From: Azospirillum picis
Lineage (GTDB): Bacteria; Pseudomonadota; Alphaproteobacteria; Azospirillales; Azospirillaceae
Reading direction: 5' to 3'
Length of the DNA: 64,000 nt
NCBI RefSeq assembly: GCF_017876115.1
Contig: NZ_JAGINO010000032.1
Coordinates: forward strand, 1-64,000
The notes under the pieces: model-generated
Told to the model about the DNA's origin: nothing
What the model saw: only the letters and a program-made list of their open reading frames with translations
The model's database searches: none
Shown here: piece after piece, positions 8,346 to 16,392 of the stretch
Layout of the letters: the number at the start of each line of letters is the position of its first letter
Position numbering within the stretch: the first letter of the stretch is position 1
Made by a program: the position numbers and the translations under genes

Positions 8346-9704
8346 TCAGCCGAGCGCAACCGGTTGGGCCCGGCTGTCGAACAGGAAATCGACCGGGCCG
8401 TTGGAGCAGCGGCCCGGCGCCGGCATCACCATGAACATGGCGACGTCGACGAGGCGGTTGAGCCATTGCCGCTCACCGTCGATCACGGCGGAGATGCCGG
8501 TGTTGAGGAAATAGGTGCCTTCCATCAGCCGGCACTCGAAGCTGTGGGTCACGTTCAAGACCGTGCCGGCCTCGATATGGTCGAGCATGCGGTCGGTGTG
8601 CTGGGTGGTGGCGCCGCCGAGTTCGACACCGGTGATGGTCTTGATCCGGGTGCCGACCGCCACGCCCCAGACGTCGCTCTCGACCTTCACGCGGTAACGG
8701 ATGGTGTAGCGCCGCCCGGACACCAGCACATTGACCCGCCGGCCCTCCTGCGTGGTGACCTGGACATCGAGGATGCGGGCGCCGCGCGTCTCGTAGACGG
8801 TCGTGCTCTTTGGCACCAGGCCGGGGTTGTAATGCTCCTCCAGCGCCGCGTCGGCCTCCGCCTCGGCCGCCTGCGAGCGGGCGGCTGCGGTTTCGTCCGG
8901 CAAGGCGGCCTCGCCGCGCCTGGCGGCCAGCAGGGCGTCGCGGAAGGGGCCGCGGCGGTCGGCGGGGGTGTAGAGCAGCCGGTGGTAGAAGTTGATGGCC
9001 CGGCGCGGCGGGCCGTCATACAGCAGCTCGCCATGGTCGAGCAGGATGGCGCGGTCGCACAGCTCGACGATCTGGTTGGCCGAGTGCGAGACGAAGAGAA
9101 TGGTCGCCCCCTTCTTCTTGATCGCCTCGATCCGGGCCATGCAGCGGCGCTGGAAGGCCTCGTCGCCGACGGCCAGCGCCTCGTCCACCACCAGGATGTC
9201 GGGGTTGACCGAGATGGCGACGGCAAAGGCCAGCCGCATCACCATGCCGGTGGAATAGGTCTTGGTCGGCTGGTCGAGATGCGGGCCGATGTCGGCGAAG
9301 GCGGCGATCTCGTCGAACAGCCGGTCGGTTTCTGCCCGGTCGAGCCCGAGGATGGCACTGTTGAGATAGACGTTCTCACGCCCGCTGAAATCGGGGTTGA
9401 AGCCCGAGCCCAGCTCCAGCAGGGCCGACACCCGACCATTCACCTCGACCAGACCGGCCGACGGGCGCAGCGTGCGGCAGATGATCTGCAGCAAGGTCGA
9501 TTTGCCCGAGCCGTTGTGGCCGACGATGCCGACGGTGCTGCCGCGCTCGATGTCGAAGCTGACGCCGCGCAGCGCCCAGAATTCCCTGAAATACCGGCGG
9601 CGATGACGGAACAGCGCCTGCTTCAGGCGGTCTTCCGGACGGCTGTAGATTTGATAGACCTTCGAGACGTCGCGGATCGCAATGGCCGTGTTGGAAGGAC
9701 TCAT
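8346..9704 (-). CDS. ABC polysaccharide export ATPase with carbohydrate-binding domain (long Wzt-like)
   Basis: The 452-residue protein has an N-terminal nucleotide-binding domain (Walker A VGHNGSGKST; signature YSTGMVMRLAFA; Walker B ILVVDEALAVGD; switch FVSHS) typical of Wzt/RfbE. After an Ala/Glu-rich linker near residues 280-320, a C-terminal domain of about 140 residues resembles the Wzt substrate-recognition module (RILDVQVTTQEGRRVNVLVS to the end). Long Wzt proteins read a terminal modification on the polymer before export, so this exporter probably handles a chain with a defined end cap. The start at 9704 gives the canonical beginning (SNTAIAIRDVSKVYQI); ATG 9722 upstream would add six residues. 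The likely membrane partner, at 11813-12643, lies on the same strand but is separated by an opposite-strand gene and a sulfotransferase. Confidence 0.9.
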   Translation of the reverse strand: MSPSNTAIAIRDVSKVYQIYSRPEDRLKQALFRHRRRYFREFWALRGVSFDIERGSTVGIVGHNGSGKSTLLQIICRTLRPSAGLVEVNGRVSALLELGSGFNPDFSGRENVYLNSAILGLDRAETDRLFDEIAAFADIGPHLDQPTKTYSTGMVMRLAFAVAISVNPDILVVDEALAVGDEAFQRRCMARIEAIKKKGATILFVSHSANQIVELCDRAILLDHGELLYDGPPRRAINFYHRLLYTPADRRGPFRDALLAARRGEAALPDETAAARSQAAEAEADAALEEHYNPGLVPKSTTVYETRGARILDVQVTTQEGRRVNVLVSGRRYTIRYRVKVESDVWGVAVGTRIKTITGVELGGATTQHTDRMLDHIEAGTVLNVTHSFECRLMEGTYFLNTGISAVIDGERQWLNRLVDVAMFMVMPAPGRCSNGPVDFLFDSRAQPVALG

Positions 9705-9954
9705 AAGTCGATGAACCGCCATAAAACCTGAAAGTCGTGCCGGGGGCGGATGCGGGACGGACGCGTACGGGGGATCCGAGGGGCGCATCGCAAGGCGCGT
9801 GCATTCATGGCACCGCCGTGCTGAGCTGCGCAACCCTTTCTTACCCAAGCCCCCGCTCGGTCGCCATTGGGGCAGGCAGGCTGCCGAACGCCAGCTTTGG
9901 ACAGGGGCCGCTTTTCTCCTTAAGAATGGCGGACGAGACCAGCCACGGCCGCCG

Positions 9955-10098
9955 ATGACCCGTTCCGACCCCGCCAGCCCGCCCTCCCGCATTCTGTTCG
10001 TGACGACTGCCGCCGGGCAGGCCGCCGCCTATGCCGCCGCCCAAGTCGCCAGGCAACTGGACGCCTGCTATGGGGGGAGGGGGGCATGCGGATCGTAA
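9955..10098 (+). CDS. Possible 47-residue leader ORF overlapping the next gene
   Basis: A short ORF (starts MTRSDPASPPSRILFVTT, ends GGRGACGS) whose last 13 bp overlap the start of the glycosyltransferase at 10086. The opening RILFVTTAAGQAAAYAA looks like the first beta-strand and loop of a glycosyltransferase, so it may be a decayed N-terminus or a translational leader. No known family is recognised and no clear Shine-Dalgarno sequence precedes it. The existence of a real product is doubtful. Confidence 0.3.
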   Translation: MTRSDPASPPSRILFVTTAAGQAAAYAAAQVARQLDACYGGRGACGS

Positions 10099-11015
10099 CC
10101 GGTGCCGATGCGCGCTATTTTGCCATGGTCGGCCTGTTGGCGCGCTCGCTGGAGCGGTGGCTGCCGGGGGCGGTCCTGCGGGTCTGCGACTTTGGCTTGG
10201 CCCCGGCGCAGCGCCGGTTCCTGGAGGGGCTGGGCTGGCTGCTGCCGCGCCCGCCCAGCGTTCCGCACGGCACCCATCCGTACCTCGCCAAGGCGGCGCT
10301 CGTCGACTATCTGGCAGGCGACGACGAGGCGGTGACCGGGCCGCTGGTGTGGATCGACGGCGACATGGTGGCCGCGGGACCCTTGGAAGCCCCCTTGCGG
10401 GCGCTGGGGGCGGCGATGGCGCAAGGGGGAGCGGTACTGGCCGCCTGCCCGGATGCCGAGGTCACGGACATCGCCGGCTGTATCGCGCGCTGGGACGTCG
10501 CCCCCTTTGCCAAGGCGGTTGCAAGCGCAGCCATCGCGCCGCAGCGGCCCTACCTCAACTCCGGATTCTTTCTGTGCACCGACACCGCCGTCCTGGAGGA
10601 GGTGCGTGACCGCTGCCGGCGTCTGGACCAGCATCGGATGATCGACCAAAACGCCTTCAATCTCGTCGCCTGGGCGCCCGGCCGGCGCTGCGGGGTGCTC
10701 GACCCGGCGGTGTGGAACGTCCACGGCCGCCTGCTGGCGCACACCGCGGTGGCAGCGGACGGGGCGGTGCGGTGCGGGGAGCGGCACGCCCTATTGCTCC
10801 ACGCCACCTCGATCGGCGGCACCCACCACGAGGAGCGGCAGGGCGCTTTGCGCGGCCCGACCGGGGATCTGGAGATCACGGTGAAATTCTTCCGCACCCC
10901 GGCCCTGGCCGCCCGACAGCGGGAACTGCTCGCCGGCTTCGTCGCCGCTCACCGGAGCGCCCTGGTCGCGGCGGGGTGCTACAGCAACGGGGAGGCGCCG
11001 GGTCAGCGCCAGTGA
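10086..11015 (+). CDS. Putative GT-A type glycosyltransferase
   Basis: A 309-residue soluble protein. It opens with a short strand (MRIVTGADARYFAMVGLLAR) and has PLVWIDGDMVAAGPL about 80 residues in, where D-G-D matches the DxD metal/nucleotide-sugar motif of GT-A enzymes. Downstream, RPYLNSGFFLCTDTAVLEE resembles the stretch after the active site in GT8-like and related families. A purine-rich sequence (ggggggaggggggc) sits directly before the ATG, a strong ribosome binding site that fixes the start. The gene ends in a 13-bp tail-to-tail overlap with the sulfotransferase on the other strand. The fold assignment is fairly secure; exact family and substrate are unknown. Confidence 0.7.
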   Translation: MRIVTGADARYFAMVGLLARSLERWLPGAVLRVCDFGLAPAQRRFLEGLGWLLPRPPSVPHGTHPYLAKAALVDYLAGDDEAVTGPLVWIDGDMVAAGPLEAPLRALGAAMAQGGAVLAACPDAEVTDIAGCIARWDVAPFAKAVASAAIAPQRPYLNSGFFLCTDTAVLEEVRDRCRRLDQHRMIDQNAFNLVAWAPGRRCGVLDPAVWNVHGRLLAHTAVAADGAVRCGERHALLLHATSIGGTHHEERQGALRGPTGDLEITVKFFRTPALAARQRELLAGFVAAHRSALVAAGCYSNGEAPGQRQ

Positions 11016-11785
11016 TGGGCGCGTGCCGACAAGGACACCCGCAGCCGCTGCAGCGGGGTCAGCGGCTGGGCAGGGGCAGCCAGCCAGTGGGACAGGTCGC
11101 GCCCGAGATAGCGCCCCAGGCTTTCGATCTTGGGGCGGTACATGCGCTCCAGGTAATAGTGCAGCGTCGGACGCATCGGCCGGCGCAAGCCGACATTGAG
11201 CGGGGTTGCGAGGGAGTCGTCCGGTACCGCGTCAAAGCCGGCCGGCTCGACGCCGAGATGGACGCTGCAGCGTTGCAGCACCCCGCGCGGGTTGGCGACG
11301 ATCTCGTCGAAGGTGTCGATGTGGATGCGCTCGGCCGGGAAATGGCGCCGCCACGTCCGCAGGCAGGCCTCATAGTCGCCGCGGCTGGTCGAGCCCTGGG
11401 CATTGAAATGGTCGATGAACCAGGTGTCGGAGGCTTCCTCGACCGTCATTTCGGCGCGCGGGATCGCCATCAGCGCGCCCGACCATGCCCGCTCGATCGG
11501 GTTGCGGATCAGGTAGATCAGCCGCAGCTCCGGGAATTCCCGCCGGATGTCGGCGATCGTCTCGGAGGGCAGAATGCCGTAGGCCGGGGTGATCTCGCCG
11601 GCGACCGTGCCGGCCGGGGCGGCGGCAAACTGGGCGCGGTACCACTCCAGGCCAAGGTTCCGTTGGCTGTTCCAGAAATGCAGCTCCTTCTCCTGCGTCA
11701 AGAACACCGCCGGGTGCTTCTTGAGGTTGTGGTAGAGCCAGGTGGTGCCGGACTTCTGGGCACCGATGCCAAGGAAGTGGAGCAT
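11003..11785 (-). CDS. PAPS-dependent sulfotransferase
   Basis: A 260-residue sulfotransferase of the type that modifies carbohydrates (heparan/NodH-like group). The 5'-phosphosulfate loop is at the extreme N-terminus (FLGIGAQKSGTTWLYHNL), followed by the KELHFW region and the 3'-phosphate-binding motif (LIYLIRNPIERAWSG) around residue 95. Near the C-terminus LNVGLRRPMRPTLHYYLE fits the acceptor/PAPS-closing region. It uses PAPS to sulfate a hydroxyl or amine, presumably on the glycan made here. It lies 27 bp downstream of the ABC permease on the same strand, which supports a shared transcript and export of a sulfated product. Acceptor unknown. Confidence 0.9.
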   Translation of the reverse strand: MLHFLGIGAQKSGTTWLYHNLKKHPAVFLTQEKELHFWNSQRNLGLEWYRAQFAAAPAGTVAGEITPAYGILPSETIADIRREFPELRLIYLIRNPIERAWSGALMAIPRAEMTVEEASDTWFIDHFNAQGSTSRGDYEACLRTWRRHFPAERIHIDTFDEIVANPRGVLQRCSVHLGVEPAGFDAVPDDSLATPLNVGLRRPMRPTLHYYLERMYRPKIESLGRYLGRDLSHWLAAPAQPLTPLQRLRVSLSARAHHWR

Positions 11786-11812
11786 GAGGGGGTCGTCTGT
11801 CGGGAGTGCGGA

Positions 11813-12643
11813 TCACATCACGTCGGCGAAGGCCGGACGGCTGCGGGTGAACCAATAAAGCCCGCCCCAGGCGACGAGCACCGCCACCACGCTGTAGGCC
11901 GCCAGCTGGCCCCAATCGGGCAGGACGCCCCAGATCACCAGGGCGCGGGCCTGTTCCACCGGAATGGTCAGGGGGTTCAAGATCAGATAGCCGCGCAACG
12001 CCTGCGGAATGGCGGTGATGGGGAACAGGATCGGGCTGAGGAACAGCAGCAGCGTCATCACCGGCGAAATCACCTGCCCGATGTCACGCAGGAAGACGCC
12101 AAAGGAGGCCAGGAACCACACCAGGCCCAGCGTCAGCAGCACCAAGGGCAGCATCACCACCGGCAGCAGCAGCGCGGTCCACGGCACCGCCCCTTGCACC
12201 AGCGCGTAGATGAGGAACAGGGCGACGAAGCTGATCGCGCTGTGGAACAGGGCCGAGCCGATGGTGCTCCAGCCGAGGATCTCCAGCGGGAAGACCACGC
12301 GCTTGACCAGGTTGGAATTGCTCAGGATCAGCGACGGGGCCCGGCTGACGCATTCCGACAGGAAATTATGCAGGATCAGCCCGACGAACAGGATGAGGGC
12401 AAAGCTGAGATGGCCGTCCGTCGTCGCGGCCTGCCCCGGTGCCCCCCCGGTCCAGCGCGTCTGGAACATGACGCCGAACACCAGCGTGTACATGGCGAGC
12501 ATGACCAGCGGGGTCAGGAACGACCACAGCAGCCCGGCGGCCGAGCCGCGGTAGCGGCCGGCGATGTCGCGCCACGTCAATTGGCGCACGAGGTAGCGGT
12601 GCCTGAGCAGGCTGGCGGGAATGCTGGAAAGGCTGGAGAACAT
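11813..12643 (-). CDS. ABC-2 type polysaccharide export permease
   Basis: A 276-residue integral membrane protein of the Wzm family. The N-terminal amphipathic stretch (YLVRQLTWRDIAGRYRGS) leads into six predicted membrane segments, beginning LLWSFLTPLVMLAMYTLVF and ending before the short tail TRSRPAFADVM. Family marks include LVKRVVFPLEILGWSTI and FLSPILFPITAIPQALRG. The ATG at 12643 is chosen because the protein family starts here; an upstream in-frame extension to 12751 is non-homologous. Its natural ATPase is probably the long Wzt at 8346-9704. The first gene on its transcript, it faces the long intergenic region at 12644-13157. Confidence 0.88.
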   Translation of the reverse strand: MFSSLSSIPASLLRHRYLVRQLTWRDIAGRYRGSAAGLLWSFLTPLVMLAMYTLVFGVMFQTRWTGGAPGQAATTDGHLSFALILFVGLILHNFLSECVSRAPSLILSNSNLVKRVVFPLEILGWSTIGSALFHSAISFVALFLIYALVQGAVPWTALLLPVVMLPLVLLTLGLVWFLASFGVFLRDIGQVISPVMTLLLFLSPILFPITAIPQALRGYLILNPLTIPVEQARALVIWGVLPDWGQLAAYSVVAVLVAWGGLYWFTRSRPAFADVM

Positions 12644-13157
12644 CGATCGGCTATCGGGATCGCGAAAAGCGGCGGGGCGCGGGCACGCGGAGGCCGGCAC
12701 CTTGAAGCACAGGGGGAATGATCCTAGCATGCTCTGCGGCGCCGCGTACACCTCCGAACCGGAATGGTCGTGCTACCGCTATTGTTCTGTCAACATTGCC
12801 AAGAAGTAATGTGCGTACAGCCGGTCTCTCCCTTATTCTAAGGGCGAGCCAAGCTGAGTTTGCCGACTGTGGAGGGCGCCGTTGGGCGGTGGCCCCGGCC
12901 CGCCGTGCTGCCACAGTCGGCAATCCCTTCTTTTTGCCCCCGCCGTTCATGGGGGCGCATGCGCGTTTCGCATGCCCGGCTGGCCCAGCCTCCACAGCGC
13001 TTCTGTTTCAAACCTGTCATGCCGTCGACCGTCAATCCTGCACTGACTGGGGGATGAGCTGGGGTGCCATGCGGTGTAGCGGCGGCGTCCGCTTCACGCT
13101 TTTCTCGTCCGGGCTTTTCCGTTAAGCCTGTCGCAGCAAAGCAAGGAGCGTTGAGCG
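12644..13157. other. 514-bp non-coding region between divergent genes
   Basis: No convincing protein gene is seen here. The region must hold promoters for the permease (minus) and for the small protein at 13158 (plus). Its most striking feature is a perfect 13-bp inverted repeat with a pyrimidine tail (separate entry). The remainder is less GC-rich than the coding DNA, for example the stretch around 12770-12840. Confidence 0.7.
12860..12935 (+). terminator. Perfect 13-bp inverted repeat with T-rich tail (orphan terminator)
   Basis: Arm ttgccgactgtgg at 12860-12872 pairs exactly with ccacagtcggcaa at 12911-12923. The 38-nt loop holds its own nested GC stem (ggcgg...ccgcc). The downstream arm is followed on the plus strand by tcccttcttttt, as in a Rho-independent terminator. 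No gene lies immediately upstream on this strand, so it may end a small RNA or an attenuated leader of the 13158 gene. Confidence 0.6.
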
Positions 13158-13454
13158 ATGGCTGAAGGTACCGTTGATTATTACGCTATGGTCGAAGAGG
13201 CATGGCAGCTCAGCGATGCCGCGCGTGACTATGTGAAGAACGCCGGCCGCGAGGTCGACAACGCCGAGCTGTGGGACAAGGTGTTCGCCCCGTCGCCGCT
13301 GATCGACCATGAGCGCACCCGCGCCGAAGGCGGCCAGCCGATGGCCAAGATCTTCTTCAAGAACCCCTACGGCCTGCAGTACCGCGCCGACCACAAGGAC
13401 TGGATCCCCTTCCGCCACGGCGCTCTCGATCCGGCCTACCTCCAGGTCATCTGA
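13158..13454 (+). CDS. Small acidic protein of unknown function (98 residues)
   Basis: I do not recognise this family. The ATG at 13158 follows a good Shine-Dalgarno sequence (aaggagcg, 9 bp spacing), and codon use matches the neighbours, so it is very likely a real gene. The product has no signal peptide or membrane segment, is rich in Asp, Glu, Ala and aromatic residues (MAEGTVDYYAMVEEAWQ ... GLQYRADHKDWIPF), and looks like a compact cytosolic protein. It stands alone between a long regulatory region with an orphan terminator and a convergent RTX gene. A chaperone, inhibitor or regulator role near the type I secretion genes is possible but is only positional speculation. Confidence 0.75.
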   Translation: MAEGTVDYYAMVEEAWQLSDAARDYVKNAGREVDNAELWDKVFAPSPLIDHERTRAEGGQPMAKIFFKNPYGLQYRADHKDWIPFRHGALDPAYLQVI

Positions 13455-13483
13455 CCAAGAGGGCGTTTGGGCCCGGTGCCATG

Positions 13484-13504
13484 ACGCCCCGGGCGCCGGG
13501 GCGT
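13484..13504. terminator. Bidirectional terminator-like hairpin
   Basis: A perfect 9-bp stem (acgccccgg / ccggggcgt) with a 3-nt loop lies between the convergent genes at 13158-13454 and 13521-16157. There is no strong T tract on either side, so it may act as a transcription barrier or mRNA end-protector. Confidence 0.5.
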
Positions 13505-13520
13505 TGTCGGGGGCTTCATC

Positions 13521-16157
13521 CTACCCGCCGGTGGTGATCCAGGCGGGGTCGAAGGCGTCCCGGCGTACCCCGGCGAGGGTGACGAACTGGTCTGGCGTGA
13601 AGACGATGACCGCCTCGCCGGCGGCGTTGGCGGCAAGGCTGTAGGCGAGCCCGGGGGCAAGCGCGATGCGGTCGCCCTCGGCGGCTTGGAAGTCGGTGAC
13701 GAGGTCCTGGCCGGCGGGGCCGGCGAAGGCGAACAGGTCGGCGCCCGCCCCGCCGGTTGCCGTGTCGTTGCCGAGGTCGCCCGACAGCCGGTCGTTGCCG
13801 AGGTCGCCGAACAGGCGGTCGTCGCCCTGGCCGCCGTACAGCGTGTCCTCGTCGCGACCGCCATAGAGCGTGTCCGACCCCGCATTGCCGACCAGACGGT
13901 CGCGCCCGGCCCCGCCGGCCAACGTGTCGCTGCCGATGTCGCCCATCACCCAGTCGTCGCCCTCGTCGCCGCTCAGGAAATCCTCGTCGCGGCCGCCGTA
14001 GAGCCGGTCGTCGCCGCGACCACCATGCAGCGCGTCCGAACCGGCGTTCCCGTAGAGGCTGTCGTTCCCGGCATTGCCGTACAGCCGGTCGAAGCCGTTG
14101 CCGCCGGACAGGCCGTCGTCGCCGTCGCGTCCGCTCAGCGTGTCGGCGCCGGCATCCCCCCACAGGCGGTTGGCCGCCCCGCTGCCCAGCATCAGGTCGT
14201 CCTGGTCGCCGCCCACGGCGCTGACGAGGCCGGGCAGCGCCAGGCTGGCGCCCAGGCTGCTGCTGGCCGAACCCGCGGCAAGGTCGACGCTGATGCCGGT
14301 GGGCGCCTTGCCGCCGCGGCCGGTGCGCACGGTCTCGCTGCGCATGGCGGCCGGCGGATGCATGGCGGCTGGGGCGGTCGCCGTCGTGCCGGTAGGGTCG
14401 GGCAGGGTCGAGGTGGTCGACACCATTGTGGAGGAGCTGCCGCTGCCCAGCTCGAAGTCGAGGGCGCTCAGCGTGTAGGTTCCGGCCAACCCCTGCAGCT
14501 CGATGGCGAGATCGGTCGACAGCCCGTCGCTGACCGTCGCCTGGACCAGGATGGCGGCGCCTTCGCTTTGCCACCGCACCTGGCCGGCGGCGGTGAAGGC
14601 GCTCTGGCCGATGAAGGTGAAGCCCTGCTTGCCCGACGCCGTGGTCGAGGCGTCGATCTCCGACAGGTCGATGAGGTCGTTCTGGCTGTGGGCGCCGGGG
14701 CCGCGGAAATCGACCAGCCCAAGATCGGGCAGGATCGTCGCCTGCGTGCTGTAGACCGAGTAGAACAGCACCGCCCGGCTGGTGCCGCTGGCGTCATAGA
14801 CCTCCTGCAGCCGGCCGCGGAAGTCGGTGATGACGTCGCGCGCTGCCGGGGGGGAGTCGGCGACGGCGGCGAAGGCGAAGCGGTCGGCGCCGGCGCCGCC
14901 GGTGAGCGTGTCGCTGCCGGCCCCCCCCAGCAGCGTGTCGTTGCCGGCCCCGCCGTCGAGCCGGTCGTCGTTGGCCGTCGGCGTCGCCACCGGGGTGATC
15001 CCGGCGTTGGTGGCGTCGCTGCGGCTGCCATAATAGTCGCCATAGAGCCGGTCGCTGCCCTGGCCGCCATAGAGAGTGTCCTGGCCCTTCTCGCCGAACA
15101 GCACGTCGTCGCCCATCCCGCCGTCGAGCAGGTCGTCGCCCTCGCCGGCGGTGAGGCGGTCGTCGCCGAGCTGGCCCAGCAGGATGTCCGCCCCGGCCAC
15201 GCCGATCGGGTCGCCGCTCAGCGTGTCGTCACCATCGCCGCCGGCCAGGAGATCGTTGCCAACCCCGCCCAGCAGCCAGTCGGCCCCGCCCAGCCCAGCC
15301 ACGGCATCGTCGCCCGCCCCGCCGGTCAGCGTCTCGGCGGCGGCGGAGCCGGCCAGCGCCTGGTTGGCACCCGAGCCGTAGCTCCAGGTGTCGCGGATGA
15401 GGGCGCGGTCGAGCGGGGTGATGTCGAGGATGCGTCCCATCGGCAGGCTGGCGGCGAAGACCCCGTCCAAGGGGGCGGCACCCGTGGGGTAGGTGTAGAG
15501 CAGGCCCGGCTGCAGCGGCAGGGCGCCGCCATAGGCGGCGACCGCATTGGCGCCGGTGAAGCTCAGCCGGTCATTGGCGGTGTTGACGAGGCCGTCGAAG
15601 GCGCTGATCGCCGGACCGGTGGCGGCGGCAGTCGCGGGTGCACGCGCACCCTCGACGCCGAGCGCGGTGCCGATCGCGGCGACGAAGACGGAAAAGGCGT
15701 CGTACTGCGTGTCCGGCACGGTGACGGAGCTGGCCGGGTTGCCGGGGCCGGGGGTGGGGTTGTACCACAGGGGGGCCGCCGGGTTGATCGACAGCAGCAG
15801 GTCCGGCGCCTCGGCGTTGGGGTCGGTGCCGGTGCGCCATTCATAGGCCACGCCGGACTGGGTGACGTCGTAGGTGCCGGCGGCAAGGCCGATGCCGGCG
15901 GCAATATCGGCCGCCGCCACCGTCTTGCGCCCCACCGTCACCGCCGTGCTGGAGCGGCCGAGCGCCAGGGAGCCGGCGGTGGTCAGGCCGTTGTCGACCG
16001 CCACCTCGATGCGGGCGCTGGTGGGGATCAGCCTGACCCAATAGTCCAGGGCCGCCTTGATGCTGGCGGCCTGGGCGTCGCTGGCCCCGGTGACGGTTGC
16101 GGTGATGGCCATCGCTTGGGCACTCCCTGCTGCCGGAGCGGCCGAACGGGCCGCCAT
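13521..16157 (-). CDS. RTX calcium-binding protein with degenerate M10-like metalloprotease domain
   Basis: An 878-residue protein of type I secretion style. The N-terminal third is laid out like a matrixin/serralysin-related peptidase (ALDYWVRLIPTSARIEVAVD, then SVFVAAIGTALGVEGAR near residue 160 where HEIGHALG is expected, then LPMGRILDITPLDRALI at the Met-turn position). The zinc-binding histidines and catalytic Glu are absent, so it is probably inactive. Two RTX blocks follow (about residues 280-415 and 655-800, repeats such as GGAGDDAVAGLGGADWLLGG). An M10_C-like region lies between them (FTFIGQSAFTAAGQVRW), and a second C-terminal cap ends the protein. No Sec signal is present, as expected for C-terminally targeted secretion. 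ATG 16157 has GAGGAG 8 bp upstream, deciding the start. Likely a secreted adhesin or scaffold exported by the nearby ABC-HlyD pair. Confidence 0.88.
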   Translation of the reverse strand: MAARSAAPAAGSAQAMAITATVTGASDAQAASIKAALDYWVRLIPTSARIEVAVDNGLTTAGSLALGRSSTAVTVGRKTVAAADIAAGIGLAAGTYDVTQSGVAYEWRTGTDPNAEAPDLLLSINPAAPLWYNPTPGPGNPASSVTVPDTQYDAFSVFVAAIGTALGVEGARAPATAAATGPAISAFDGLVNTANDRLSFTGANAVAAYGGALPLQPGLLYTYPTGAAPLDGVFAASLPMGRILDITPLDRALIRDTWSYGSGANQALAGSAAAETLTGGAGDDAVAGLGGADWLLGGVGNDLLAGGDGDDTLSGDPIGVAGADILLGQLGDDRLTAGEGDDLLDGGMGDDVLFGEKGQDTLYGGQGSDRLYGDYYGSRSDATNAGITPVATPTANDDRLDGGAGNDTLLGGAGSDTLTGGAGADRFAFAAVADSPPAARDVITDFRGRLQEVYDASGTSRAVLFYSVYSTQATILPDLGLVDFRGPGAHSQNDLIDLSEIDASTTASGKQGFTFIGQSAFTAAGQVRWQSEGAAILVQATVSDGLSTDLAIELQGLAGTYTLSALDFELGSGSSSTMVSTTSTLPDPTGTTATAPAAMHPPAAMRSETVRTGRGGKAPTGISVDLAAGSASSSLGASLALPGLVSAVGGDQDDLMLGSGAANRLWGDAGADTLSGRDGDDGLSGGNGFDRLYGNAGNDSLYGNAGSDALHGGRGDDRLYGGRDEDFLSGDEGDDWVMGDIGSDTLAGGAGRDRLVGNAGSDTLYGGRDEDTLYGGQGDDRLFGDLGNDRLSGDLGNDTATGGAGADLFAFAGPAGQDLVTDFQAAEGDRIALAPGLAYSLAANAAGEAVIVFTPDQFVTLAGVRRDAFDPAWITTGG

Positions 16158-16392
16158 GCCGATCGCTCCTCATAAAAGCAGAGGTCTCAAGGATCGGTAA
16201 AAAGCACGTCCTCTTCCCGCAGCGGGTGAGCGGCGGTGCGGCGGAACCGGTTTGCTCACCCCTTGCGGCTGGTCCGGCAGGCCAGGAGGCGTGGACTTCG
16301 CCGGAGCGGCATGCCAGAACGGCGTGGCAGGGCTGGTTGGCCGCAGTCCCCGCAGCGGCAGCCCCTTTCCCTTCGCGCAGGATGCTCTTTCC

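Noticed and set aside
13686..16175. Plus-strand open frame rich in Val-Ala-Ala repeats
   Set aside because: It is the complement of the RTX repeats; periodicity comes from the minus-strand gene.
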